NCBI RefSeq assembly: GCF_900659615.1
Contig: NZ_CAACUY010000071.1
Span: forward strand, 1-38,236
DNA: 38,236 nucleotides
DNA from: Actinomadura fibrosa
Lineage (GTDB): Bacteria; Actinomycetota; Actinomycetes; Streptosporangiales; Streptosporangiaceae
Reading direction: 5' to 3'
How positions within the stretch are numbered: position 1 is the stretch's first letter; each line of letters starts with the position of its first letter. The notes under the pieces are model-generated. The model was not told where the DNA came from. It worked only from the letters and a program-made list of their open reading frames with translations, and did no database searches. Below, piece by piece: positions 14,385-22,936 of this stretch. The position numbers were made by a program, and so were the translations under genes.

Positions 14385-15967
14385 TGCCGGTGTTCCGCGG
14401 CGCGACCGTCGTGGACGGCACCGGCGCGCCCGCCCGCGTCGCCGACGTGACCGTCTCGGACGGCCGCATCGCGGAGATCGGCTCCAACCTCACCGGCGAC
14501 ACGGTCATCGACGCGGACGGCCTCGTCCTCGCCCCCGGGTTCATCGACATGCACGCCCACTCCGACCTCGCGCTGCTCACCGAGCCGGACCACCTCGCCA
14601 AGGTCAGCCAGGGCGTGACCTGCGAGGTCATCGGGCAGGACGGCCTCTCCTACGCCCCCGTCGACGACACCACCCTCGACCAGATCCGGCGGACCATCGC
14701 CGGCTGGAACGGCGACCCGCCCCGATTCGACTGGTCCTGGCGGAGCGTCGGCGAGTACCTCGACCGCCTCGACCGGGGCATCGCCGTCAACGCCTGCTAC
14801 CTCGTCCCGCAGGGCACGGTGCGGATGCTCGCGATGGGCTGGGACGACCGCCCGCCGACCCCCGCCGAGCTGGACCGCCAGCGCGGGCTGGTCGCCGCCG
14901 CCCTCCACGAGGGCGCGGTCGGCATGTCCAGCGGCCTCACCTACGTGCCCGGCATGTACGCGGACGACGACGAACTCGCCGAACTGTGCCGCGTCGTCGC
15001 GTCGCACGGCGGCTTTTACGCACCGCACCACCGCTCCTACGGCGCGGGCGCCCTAGAGGCATACGCCGAGATGATCGAGCTCTCGCGCCGCTCCGGCTGC
15101 CCCCTGCACCTCGCGCACGCGACGATGAACTTCGGCGTCAACCGCGGCCGCGCCCCCGAACTCCTCGGCCTCCTCGACACCGCCCTCGCCGACGGCTGCG
15201 ACATCACCCTCGACACCTACCCCTACCTGCCCGGATCGACGACGCTCGCCGCGCTCCTGCCGAGCTGGGCCGCGGCGGGCGGCCCCACCGCCCTGCTGGC
15301 CCGTCTCGACGACCCCGCCTCGCGCGCGCGGATCCGGCACGCGATGGAGGTCGAGGGCTCCGACGGCTGCCACGGCGTCCCCGCCGAATGGGACACCATC
15401 GAGATCTCCGGCTCCCCGGACCCCGCCGTCATCGGCCGCACCATCGCCGACCTCGCCGCCGCGTCCGGCCGCCCCGCGTTCGACGTCTACTGCGAACGCC
15501 TCGTCGCGGACGACCTCGCCACCACGATCCTCCAGCACGTCGGCGACGAGGAGAACGTCCGGGCCATCATGCGGCACCCCTGCCACACCGGCGGCAGCGA
15601 CGGCCTCCTCGCCGCCGCGAAACCGCACCCGCGCGCCTGGGGGACGTTCCCCCGCTACCTCGGCCACTACGTCCGCGACCTGGGCGTCCTGTCCCTCGAA
15701 GAGTGCGTCGCCCACCTCACCGGACGGCCCGCGCGCCGGCTGCGCCTCGACGCCCGCGGGCTGGTCCGTCCCGGGTACCATGCCGACCTCGTCCTGTTCG
15801 ACCCCGACACCGTCCGCGACACCGCCACGTTCGACGACCCCCGCCGTCCCGCCGAGGGCGTCCACCACGTCCTCGTCGGCGGCACCGCCGTCATCGCGGA
15901 CGGGCGCCCCACCGGCGCGCTCCCCGGCCGCTCACTCCGCCGCACCGCCGACGGAACCACCCGCTGA
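14384..15967 (+). CDS. N-acyl-D-amino-acid deacylase (D-aminoacylase, amidohydrolase superfamily)
   Basis: The protein has 527 residues. The amidohydrolase metal motif is MHAHSD (H57, H59, D61), preceded by the typical ADGLVLAPGFID strand. Other family segments are MSSGLTYVPGMYA, HHRSYG, LAHATMNFG, CHTGGSDGLL and a C-terminal GYHADLVLFDPDTV. It should hydrolyse N-acyl-D-amino acids to free D-amino acids, feeding the preceding PLP deaminase. In well-studied D-aminoacylases a cysteine in the GNCG turn bridges the zinc; here the turn reads GQDG, so the bridging residue may be Asp86. The gene is translationally coupled to its upstream neighbour, and a GntP permease follows after 19 bases. Confidence 0.92.
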   Translation: MPVFRGATVVDGTGAPARVADVTVSDGRIAEIGSNLTGDTVIDADGLVLAPGFIDMHAHSDLALLTEPDHLAKVSQGVTCEVIGQDGLSYAPVDDTTLDQIRRTIAGWNGDPPRFDWSWRSVGEYLDRLDRGIAVNACYLVPQGTVRMLAMGWDDRPPTPAELDRQRGLVAAALHEGAVGMSSGLTYVPGMYADDDELAELCRVVASHGGFYAPHHRSYGAGALEAYAEMIELSRRSGCPLHLAHATMNFGVNRGRAPELLGLLDTALADGCDITLDTYPYLPGSTTLAALLPSWAAAGGPTALLARLDDPASRARIRHAMEVEGSDGCHGVPAEWDTIEISGSPDPAVIGRTIADLAAASGRPAFDVYCERLVADDLATTILQHVGDEENVRAIMRHPCHTGGSDGLLAAAKPHPRAWGTFPRYLGHYVRDLGVLSLEECVAHLTGRPARRLRLDARGLVRPGYHADLVLFDPDTVRDTATFDDPRRPAEGVHHVLVGGTAVIADGRPTGALPGRSLRRTADGTTR

Positions 15968-15986
15968 CACCGGAAGGTCACTGCCC

Positions 15987-17396
15987 ATGGTCCACTGGCT
16001 GCAACACGAGACCGGCGGCCTGCTGCTGCTGTGCGCCGTGTCCATCGCGGTCCTGCTGTTCCTCATCCTCAAGGTCAAGCTGGAGCCGTTCATCGCGCTC
16101 ATCGTCTCCAGCCTCCTCCTGGCCCTCGCGGCCGGGCTGAGCGTCGAGACGATCGTCGGGACGGCGCTGAAGTCCGACACGTCCCTGCTCGAAAAGGGCT
16201 TCGGCACGATCCTCGGCCACATCGCGCCGATCGTCGGCCTCGGCACCATCCTCGGCGCGATCCTGGAACGCTCCGGCGGCGCGGACGTCCTGACCCGCCG
16301 CCTCCTCGCCGTCGCCGGCGAACGCGGCGCACCACTCGCGATGGGCCTGGCAGGCCTCATCTTCGGCATCCCCGTCTTCTTCGACGTGGGCATCTTCGTC
16401 CTGGCGCCGCTCGTCTACATCACCGCCAAGCAGGGCGGACGCTCCCTCCTCCTGTACGCGCTGCCGCTGCTCGCCGGTCTCTCCATGACGCACGCCTTCC
16501 TGCCCCCGCACCCCGGCCCCGTCGCCGCCGCGGGCCTGCTCGGCGTCCCGCTCGGCTGGCTGATCGTCTACGGCCTCGTCTGCGGCATCCCGGCCTTCCT
16601 CGTCGCGGGCGTCGCCTGGGGCGCCTGGATCGGCAAGCGGATGTTCGTCGAGGTCCCGGAGGAGTACGTCACCGCGGAACGCGAGAAGGCCGAGGCCGCT
16701 GAGGAGGAGACCGCCCGGGACGAGCCCGAACCGTCCCTGACCATCGTCGGCCTGATCATCCTGGTCCCGCTGGTGCTGATCCTCCTCGCCACGTTCGGCA
16801 CCGTCTGGTGGAAGGGCAGCCCGGCGCTGCCCGTCCTCACCTTCCTCGGCAACCCGGTCGTCGCGCTCACCATCGCCGTCCTGCTGGCCATGTACCTGCT
16901 CGGCATCCGCCGCGGCATCTCCGGCACGGAACTGTCGGAGGTCGCCGCGCGCTCGCTGCGTCCCATCGGCATGATCCTGCTGGTCATCGGCGGCGGCGCG
17001 TTCTTCGGCGCGGTCGTGAAGGCCACCGGCGTCGGCGACGCGCTCGCCGGAACCCTCAAGGACGCCGGGATGCCGGTCATCCTGCTCGCCTACCTGATCG
17101 CCTGCGGCCTCCGGCTCGCCCAGGGCTCCGCGACCGTCGCGATCGTCACCACCGGCGGCATCATCGGCGAGATCGTCAAGGCCGAGGACTACTCCCAGGG
17201 CCACGTCGCCCTGATCGCCATCGCGATCTCCGCGGGCTCCATCATCGCCTCGCACGTCAACGACGGCGGCTTCTGGATCATCTCCCGCTACTTCAACATG
17301 TCCGTCCGCGACACCCTGAAGACCTGGACCGTCCTGGAAACGATCCTGTCCATAGTCGGCTTCGCAATGGCCGCAACCCTGAGCATCTTCATCTAA
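15987..17396 (+). CDS. GntP-family permease (probable acyl-D-amino acid or D-amino acid importer)
   Basis: This 469-residue membrane protein has 12-14 hydrophobic helices and GntP signatures: FGTILGHIAPIVGLGTILGAILERSGGA, MTHAFLPPHPGPVAAAGLLG and ASHVNDGGFWIISRYF. A charged cytoplasmic loop at about 225-250 (EREKAEAAEEETARDEPE) separates the halves. GntP members are proton symporters for gluconate and related acids, and some carry D-serine (DsdX). Being last in an operon with D-aminoacylase and a D-amino acid deaminase, it most likely imports the D-amino acid or its N-acyl form; a label of gluconate permease would be misleading. ATG 15987 follows GGAAGG. Confidence 0.92.
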   Translation: MVHWLQHETGGLLLLCAVSIAVLLFLILKVKLEPFIALIVSSLLLALAAGLSVETIVGTALKSDTSLLEKGFGTILGHIAPIVGLGTILGAILERSGGADVLTRRLLAVAGERGAPLAMGLAGLIFGIPVFFDVGIFVLAPLVYITAKQGGRSLLLYALPLLAGLSMTHAFLPPHPGPVAAAGLLGVPLGWLIVYGLVCGIPAFLVAGVAWGAWIGKRMFVEVPEEYVTAEREKAEAAEEETARDEPEPSLTIVGLIILVPLVLILLATFGTVWWKGSPALPVLTFLGNPVVALTIAVLLAMYLLGIRRGISGTELSEVAARSLRPIGMILLVIGGGAFFGAVVKATGVGDALAGTLKDAGMPVILLAYLIACGLRLAQGSATVAIVTTGGIIGEIVKAEDYSQGHVALIAIAISAGSIIASHVNDGGFWIISRYFNMSVRDTLKTWTVLETILSIVGFAMAATLSIFI

Positions 17397-17483
17397 CCCG
17401 CACCTCGGGCTTGTTCCAGAGCATGTTGTCGTGCTCGTAGTGCACTGCGCTCGGACGAGCCCCGGGCGGAGGGGGTTTGGGGG

Positions 17484-18113
17484 TTAGTGGTCTAGGAGGG
17501 AGTTGGCGTGGGCCAGGATGGGGGCGCATAGGCCGGGGAGCGTGGCGTGTTCGCCCGTCGCGACCTTGCCCGTGACGAGTGAGGCGACTCCGCCGATGAG
17601 CATCCGGCAGGCGAACTCCGGGTCGGGGAGCGCGCGGAACCGCTCGTCCTCGGCGAGGAGGCCGTCGATGAGCGCCACGAAGCGGGCCTGGACCGCGAAC
17701 CGCAGTGCCGCGGCGGCCGGGCCCGCGGCGTAGATCTCCAGCAGGAACGTGCGCGCCCGCGCCGCGTCGCCCGCCAGTTCGCGCAGGTAGGCGGTCAGCG
17801 CACGCTCGAACCGCGACATCAGCGGCAGGCCGGGGGTCCGCAGCGCGTCCGCCACGACCTGGACGATGCGGTCGGCGGCGGCCTCGTAGGCCGACAGGAA
17901 GCACGCCTGCTTGTCGGCGAAGTGCTCGTAGAACGTCTCGCGGGAGACGTGCGCCCGCTTCAGCACGTCGGCGACCGAGGTGCGGGCGTACCCCTTCTCG
18001 CCCACCGCCTCCGTCATGCCGAGGAGCAGCCGCTCCCGCTGCGATGCGCTGACCTGCTCGCGGGTGAGGTGGTGACGGCCGCGCGGCAGAGCGCCGTAGC
18101 CGTGGGGGTCCAT
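17484..18113 (-). CDS. TetR-family transcriptional regulator
   Basis: The protein has 209 residues. The N-terminal helix-turn-helix covers about 20-75 (QRERLLLGMTEAVGEKGYARTSVADVLKRAHVSRETFYEHFADKQACF). The remaining all-helical ligand domain is typical in length. The ATG at 18113 has no ribosome site, but a TAGTTT -10 element ends exactly at -7 relative to that A, so the transcript is probably leaderless. A palindrome lies just upstream. The target genes are not evident: the GntP gene ends convergently and the next upstream gene is a GAF-LuxR regulator in the same direction 364 bases away. Confidence 0.93.
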   Translation of the reverse strand: MDPHGYGALPRGRHHLTREQVSASQRERLLLGMTEAVGEKGYARTSVADVLKRAHVSRETFYEHFADKQACFLSAYEAAADRIVQVVADALRTPGLPLMSRFERALTAYLRELAGDAARARTFLLEIYAAGPAAAALRFAVQARFVALIDGLLAEDERFRALPDPEFACRMLIGGVASLVTGKVATGEHATLPGLCAPILAHANSLLDH

Positions 18114-18477
18114 GCGCCAAAACTACAACGGGAACCTCGCGGACGAACAATTCCAACATCACGAACATTCGTGTTCATAGCTGTTACGGTTTCCTCGGCA
18201 CATCAGGGGCCGGACGTCCCATCCGCACCGGATGGGACGGCCGAGCGATCATGGTCCGGCGCAGCCGGTCCGTGGTGGACGTTCCGGCCGGGCAGCGCGC
18301 CGCGGGGGCCGTCTGTTCTGCCCGGAGCGTGCGCCGCGGCCGCTGACCCCGTCGCCGGGCCGATCGCCGGTGCCCCCTCGTCCGGACCGCGGACCACCGC
18401 ACGTCTCTCCCGAGGCGTCCGGCGGCCCCGGCCCGGCCCGGCAGGTCTTCACCGGCGCTCGCGTTCGCGGGCGGGGG
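18114..18477. other. Gene-free interval upstream of tetR
   Basis: No convincing coding sequence is present; open frames here lack ribosome sites and family-like sequence. Besides the tetR operator candidate it contains a perfect hairpin, CGTCCCATCCG (18215-18225) and CGGATGGGACG (18229-18239) around CAC. This has no T-tract and could terminate the leftward GAF-LuxR transcript or be another regulator site. Confidence 0.6.
18160..18176. promoter_or_regulatory. Candidate TetR autoregulatory operator
   Basis: CACGAA (18160-18165) and TTCGTG (18168-18173) form a perfect 6-base inverted repeat around CA. An overlapping repeat, GAACA (18163-18167) with TGTTC (18172-18176), shares the site. It lies about 47 bases upstream of the tetR ATG, next to the expected -35 region. 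Confidence 0.5.
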
Positions 18478-19374
18478 TCAGGGCAGGAGGCCGGCGCGGC
18501 GGGCCGCGGTCACCGCCTCCAGGCGGGTGTGACTGTCGAGCTTGCGCATCGCCGAGCGGAGGTAGCCCTTCACCGTCTCGGGCAGGAGGCCGAGGCGGCG
18601 GGCGGCCTCGGCGTTGGTGCAGCCGATCGCCACGTACGCGAGGACGTCCAGCTCGCGCGGCGACAGCGCGCGTCTCGGAGGCGCGCCCGGACCGTCCGGC
18701 GCGGGCGTGTCCAGCCCGGCCGCGGCGAGGCGGAGCGTCATCGCGTGGAGCCGGTCGCGCGTGGCCGCGTCCGTGACCTCCTCGGCGAGGGCCCGCATCT
18801 CGGCGTGGACGGCCCGGACCTCCTCCCAGCGCGCGGCGGACGGCCGCCCGGCCCCGGCCCCGGGCTCGCGGCGCAACGAGGCGAGCGCCTCGTCCGCGCG
18901 GTCCCGGACGGCGAGGTCCTGCTCCAGGTCGCGGGCCGCCTCCACCGCCGCGCCGACGACCCGGTCGGCGAGCGACAGCGGCTCGCGCAGCGCCCCGTAC
19001 AGGACGCCGCGGACCGAGCGCCGCACCACGACCGGGACCGCGACGATCGACAGCAGCCCCTCGCGGCCCACCGGACCGTCGTAGTCGTGGCTGATGGACG
19101 CGGCGCGCGGGTAGTCGCTCACCCACACCGGGCGGCCCATCGCCATCGCCTTGCCGCCGAGCCCGTTGCCCTGCCGCACGACCAGGCCGTCCAGCGACCC
19201 GGTCCGGTTGCCGACCAGCTCGGTGATGCGGAGCCGGTCCCGGCCGTCCAGCGCGCCGCCGAAGACCATGGGCAGGCCGGTCGCGCGGTGCATGCCCAGC
19301 ACCGCGCGCCGGAACGCGCCGGCGTCGTCGCCCCGCACCCCGGCGGGACGGTCTCCCGGCGGCGACGTACCCAT
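18478..19374 (-). CDS. GAF-domain LuxR-family transcriptional regulator
   Basis: The protein has about 298 residues from ATG 19374; a GTG at 19407 is an alternative and neither has a strong ribosome site. Residues of about 15-160 form a GAF-like domain (LPMVFGGALDGRDRLRITELVG, NGLGGKAMAMGRPVWVSDY, EGLLSIVAVPVVVRRSVRGVLYG). A C-terminal LuxR helix-turn-helix follows (LSPRELDVLAYVAIGCTNAEAARRLGLLPETVKGYLRSAMRKL). There is no receiver domain, so it probably senses a small molecule directly. Similar GAF-LuxR proteins often sit beside acyl-CoA metabolism genes. Here it lies 62 bases downstream of, and in the same direction as, two acyl-CoA synthetase genes, so it is probably co-transcribed with or regulates them. 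Confidence 0.9.
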   Translation of the reverse strand: MGTSPPGDRPAGVRGDDAGAFRRAVLGMHRATGLPMVFGGALDGRDRLRITELVGNRTGSLDGLVVRQGNGLGGKAMAMGRPVWVSDYPRAASISHDYDGPVGREGLLSIVAVPVVVRRSVRGVLYGALREPLSLADRVVGAAVEAARDLEQDLAVRDRADEALASLRREPGAGAGRPSAARWEEVRAVHAEMRALAEEVTDAATRDRLHAMTLRLAAAGLDTPAPDGPGAPPRRALSPRELDVLAYVAIGCTNAEAARRLGLLPETVKGYLRSAMRKLDSHTRLEAVTAARRAGLLP

Positions 19375-19436
19375 GCCATGCAATATGCCTCGCCGACCCC
19401 TCGTCACGGAAGGTCACCGGAGGAAAAGCCCGGCGG

Positions 19437-21077
19437 TCACGCGTGCCGGACGGCCGCCGCGTCGCCAAGCCCGAGGATGTCGATGGCCTCGGCGCGCATC
19501 TGCACCTTGCGGACCTTCCCCGTGACCGTCATCGGGAAGTCGTCCACGACGTGCACGTACCGCGGGATCTTGAAGTGGGCGAGCCGGCCCCGGCAGAACT
19601 CGCGCAGCGCCTCGGCCGTCAGCTCCGCCGCGCCGTCGCGCAGCCGCACCCACGCCATCAGCTCCTCCCCGTACTTCTCGTCGGGGACGCCGATGACCTG
19701 CGCGTCCACGATGTCAGGGTGGGTGTAAAGGAACTCCTCGATCTCGCGCGGATAGACGTTCTCGCCGCCACGGATCACCATGTCCTTGATCCGTCCGGTG
19801 ATGTTGACGTAGCCCTCGCCGTCCATCACCGCGAGGTCGCCGGTGTGCATCCACCGCGCCGCGTCGATGACCTCGGCGGTCCGCTCCGGCTCGTCCCAGT
19901 AGCCGAGCATCACCGAGTAGCCGCGGGTGCAGAGCTCGCCGGGCGTGCCGCGCGGCACCGTCACCCCGGTCGCCGGGTCGACGACCTTCACCTCCAGGTG
20001 CGGGTGGACGGTCCCGACCGTGGAGACGCGCCGGTCCAGCGAGTCGCCCGCGCGGGTCTGCGTCGACACCGGGGACGTCTCGGTCATCCCGTAGCAGATC
20101 GTCACCTCGCCCATGCCGAGGCGCTCGATGACCTGCTTCATCACCTCGACCGGGCACGGCGACCCGGCCATGATCCCGGTGCGGAGGCTCGACAGGTCGA
20201 GGCCGTCCAGCGACGGCTCGTTCAGGACGGCGATGAACATCGTCGGCACCCCGTACAGCGACGTGCAGCGCTCCGCCGCGACCGCCTCGAGCGTCGCCTT
20301 CGGGTCGAACGCGGGCGCCGGGATCACCACGCAGGCTCCGTGGCTGGTCGCCGCGAGGTTGCCCATCACCATGCCGAAGCAGTGGTAGAAGGGCACCGGC
20401 ACGCACACGCGGTCCTCCTCGTCGTAGCCGCACAGCTCGCCGACGAAGTAGCCGTTGTTCAGGATGTTGTGGTGCGAGAGCGTGGCGCCCTTCGGGAACC
20501 CCGTCGTCCCGGACGTGTACTGGATGTTGATCGGATCGTCGGCGCCCAGCCCCGCGCCGATCTCGTCGAGGACGCCCCGGTCGGCCGCCCGCCCGGTGCG
20601 CAGCAGCGCGTCCCACCCCTCGGACCCGATGACGACCACGTCGGACAGCGCGGCACAGCGCGGCCGCACCTCGTCGATCATCGCCGTGTAGTCGGACGTC
20701 TTGAACGCCGCCGCCGCGACCAGCGTCCGGATCCCCGCCTGGTTCAGCACGAACTCCAGCTCGTGCACCCGGTACGCCGGGTTGATCGTGACGAGGATCG
20801 CGCCGAGCTTCGCCGTCGCGTACTGCACGAGCGTCCACTCCGCGCAGTTCGGCGCCCAGATCCCGACCCGGTCGCCCTTCGCGACGCCGAGGCCGTGCAG
20901 CCCCAGCGCGACCGCCTCGACGTCGTCGGCGAGCTGGTCGTACGTCCAGCGCCGGCCCGTCGCCCGCTCCACGAGCGCGTCGCGGTCGGCGAACGCGGCC
21001 ACCGTCCGGTCCAGGTTCGCGCCGATGGTGTCGCCCAGCAGCGGCGCCGCCGAGACCCCCGATGCGTACGAGATCAT
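19437..21077 (-). CDS. Acyl-CoA synthetase (AMP-binding, FadD-like)
   Basis: This 546-residue ANL-superfamily enzyme activates a carboxylic acid to an acyl-adenylate and then an acyl-CoA. The P-loop-like motif is YTSGTTGFPKGATLSHHN. ICYGMTETSP (A5), WMHTGDLAVMDGEGYVNITGR (A7-A8 with the hinge) and GGENVYPREIEEFL follow. The catalytic C-terminal lysine lies in PMTVTGKVRKVQM (A10). The sequence most resembles medium/long-chain fatty acyl-CoA synthases. ATG 21077 overlaps the stop of the upstream acyl-CoA synthetase gene by four bases, with AGGAGGAGCT as the ribosome site inside that gene. Confidence 0.93.
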   Translation of the reverse strand: MISYASGVSAAPLLGDTIGANLDRTVAAFADRDALVERATGRRWTYDQLADDVEAVALGLHGLGVAKGDRVGIWAPNCAEWTLVQYATAKLGAILVTINPAYRVHELEFVLNQAGIRTLVAAAAFKTSDYTAMIDEVRPRCAALSDVVVIGSEGWDALLRTGRAADRGVLDEIGAGLGADDPINIQYTSGTTGFPKGATLSHHNILNNGYFVGELCGYDEEDRVCVPVPFYHCFGMVMGNLAATSHGACVVIPAPAFDPKATLEAVAAERCTSLYGVPTMFIAVLNEPSLDGLDLSSLRTGIMAGSPCPVEVMKQVIERLGMGEVTICYGMTETSPVSTQTRAGDSLDRRVSTVGTVHPHLEVKVVDPATGVTVPRGTPGELCTRGYSVMLGYWDEPERTAEVIDAARWMHTGDLAVMDGEGYVNITGRIKDMVIRGGENVYPREIEEFLYTHPDIVDAQVIGVPDEKYGEELMAWVRLRDGAAELTAEALREFCRGRLAHFKIPRYVHVVDDFPMTVTGKVRKVQMRAEAIDILGLGDAAAVRHA

Positions 21078-22756
21078 CGCAGCTCCTCCTCCCGGAACTC
21101 GCCCTCCGGACGGTCGTCCGCGCCCGGATGCTTCACCGCCTCGCCCGCCCGCAGCTCCACCCGGCGGATCTTCCCCGAGATCGTCTTCGGCAGCTCGCCG
21201 AATTCCAGCCGCCGCACCCGCTTGTAGGGCGACAGCTGCGCCCGGCTGTGCGCGAAGATCGCCCGCGCCGTCTCCGCGTCCGGCTTCCAGCCCGCCGCGA
21301 GCGTCACGTACGCCTTCGGCACCGCGAGCCGCACCGGATCGGGCGACGGCACCACGGCCGCCTCCGCCACCGCCTCGTGCTCGATCAGCACGCTCTCCAG
21401 CTCGAACGGCGAGATCTTGTAGTCGGACGCCTTGAAGACGTCGTCGGCCCGCCCCACGTAGGTGATGTAGCCGTCCTCGTCCCGCGAGCCGATGTCGCCG
21501 GTGTGGTAGCGGCCGCCCTCCATCGCCTCCTCGGTGCGCTGGTCGTCCCCGTGGTACCCCGTCATCAGCCCGAGCGGACGCTCCTCCAGGTCGAGGCAGA
21601 TCTCGCCCTCGTCGCCCACCTCGCCGGTCGCCGGATCGACCAGCACGACCTGGTAGCCCGGCACCGGCCGCCCCATCGACCCGGGCCGCACCGGCTGCCC
21701 CGGCGTGTTCGCGATCTGCACGGTCGTCTCCGTCTGCCCGAACCCGTCCCGGATCGTGACGTCCCACGCGTCCCGGACCCGCTCGATCACCTCCGGGTTC
21801 AGCGGCTCGCCCGCCGCGACGACCTCGCGGGGCGGCGTGCCCAGCCGTCCGAGATCGGCCTGGATCAGCATCCGCCACACCGTCGGCGGCGCGCAGAAGC
21901 TCGTCACGCCGCAGCGGTCCATCGTGTCCAGCAGCCGGTCGGCGTCGAACCGCGTGTAGTTGAAGATGAACACGCACGCCTCGGCGTTCCACGGCGCGAA
22001 GATGTTGCTCCACGCGTGCTTCGCCCACCCGGGCGACGAGATGTTCAGATGGACGTCCCCGGGCCGCAGCCCCAGCCAGTACATCGTCGACAGGTGCCCC
22101 GCCGGATACGACGCGTGCGTGTGCTCGACCAGCTTCGGCTTCGCCGTCGTCCCCGACGTGAAGTACAGCAGCAGCGTGTCGCGCGACATCGTGATCCCGT
22201 ACGGCGTGAACGCCTCCGGCTGCTCGTACGCGTCCTCGTAGCGCAGCCAGCCGTCCACCGGCCCGCCCACCGAGATCCGCGTGAACTCCCCGGTCAGCCC
22301 GTCGAACTTCCCGGCGTCCGCCGACCCCGCCACGACATGCCGCGCCCGTCCGCGCGTGATCCGGTCCTGGAGATCGGCGGCCCCCAGCAGCGGCGTGCAC
22401 GGGATCAGCACCGCCCCCAGCTTCATCGCCGCGAGGACCGTCTCCCACAACTCGACCTGGTTCCCCAGCATCAGGACGATCCGGTCGCCGCGCCGCACCC
22501 CCGCCGCCCGCAGCGCGTTCGCCACCTGGCTCGACCGCCGCGCCATCTCCGCGAACGAGTACCGCGCCTCGGACCCGTCCTCCTCGACGATCCACAGCGC
22601 CGGCCCGTCGTTCCCCTCGGCGATCTTGTCGAACCAGTCCAGCGCCCAGTTGAACCCGGTCAGCACCGGCCACCGGAACTTCTCGTACGCCGTCGCGTAG
22701 TCGTCGCGGTGCGCGAGCAGGAAGTCGCGCGCCGCGCGGAACTCGACTGCCGGCAT
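21074..22756 (-). CDS. Acyl-CoA synthetase (AMP-binding, acetyl/medium-chain acyl-CoA synthetase-like)
   Basis: The protein has 560 residues from ATG 22756 (MPAVEFRAARDFLLAHRDDY), preceded by GAGGAGA. A longer in-frame reading to 22894 lacks a ribosome site. Motifs seen are YFTSGTTAKPKLVEHTH (A3), DGFGQTETT (A5), RYHTGDIGSRDEDGYITYVGR (A7-A8), DDVFKASDYKISPFELESVL and the catalytic lysine in PKTISGKIRRVEL (A10). The N-terminal half (FNWALDWFDKIAEGNDGPALWIVEE) resembles the MACS/acetyl-CoA synthetase branch, so it is a different subfamily from the gene that follows it. Two overlapping synthetases may activate different acids of one pathway. Confidence 0.92.
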   Translation of the reverse strand: MPAVEFRAARDFLLAHRDDYATAYEKFRWPVLTGFNWALDWFDKIAEGNDGPALWIVEEDGSEARYSFAEMARRSSQVANALRAAGVRRGDRIVLMLGNQVELWETVLAAMKLGAVLIPCTPLLGAADLQDRITRGRARHVVAGSADAGKFDGLTGEFTRISVGGPVDGWLRYEDAYEQPEAFTPYGITMSRDTLLLYFTSGTTAKPKLVEHTHASYPAGHLSTMYWLGLRPGDVHLNISSPGWAKHAWSNIFAPWNAEACVFIFNYTRFDADRLLDTMDRCGVTSFCAPPTVWRMLIQADLGRLGTPPREVVAAGEPLNPEVIERVRDAWDVTIRDGFGQTETTVQIANTPGQPVRPGSMGRPVPGYQVVLVDPATGEVGDEGEICLDLEERPLGLMTGYHGDDQRTEEAMEGGRYHTGDIGSRDEDGYITYVGRADDVFKASDYKISPFELESVLIEHEAVAEAAVVPSPDPVRLAVPKAYVTLAAGWKPDAETARAIFAHSRAQLSPYKRVRRLEFGELPKTISGKIRRVELRAGEAVKHPGADDRPEGEFREEELR

Positions 22757-22856
22757 GTTCGTCTCCTCGTCGCCGCACGGACACCTCGGAGAAATCGTTG
22801 GCCAAGAACGTGACCCACGCCACCCCCGAACGGGGGTAAGGGGTGTGTTTATGGCA

Positions 22857-22901
22857 AAGCCCTCGGCGTCGGGCGCTAGAGCGCCCTCCTTCAACGGGCT
22901 T
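22857..22901. repeat. Nested stem-loop beside the repeat cluster
   Basis: The inner perfect stem is GGGCGC (22871-22876), TAGA, GCGCCC (22881-22886). The outer pair is AAGCCC (22857-22862) with GGGCTT (22896-22901). It directly precedes the tandem repeats and may be the end of the same element. Confidence 0.6.
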
Positions 22902-22936
22902 CGCGGCGATCGCTGGCATCGCTCCGGCTCGCCTGG

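Noticed and set aside
15780..17440. Extended GntP reading from 15780 and overlapping plus-strand frames
   Set aside because: The upstream extension lies inside the deacylase gene and is low complexity; ATG 15987 with GGAAGG fits the family N-terminus.
18215..18239. Gene or RNA at the perfect 11-base-arm hairpin
   Set aside because: No coding frame or T-tract accompanies it; it is noted only as a possible terminator or operator.
19443..22813. Long plus-strand frames (594 and 583 residues) opposite the acyl-CoA synthetase genes
   Set aside because: They are antisense shadows rich in Arg/His/Val, while the minus-strand frames carry full ANL-enzyme motifs.
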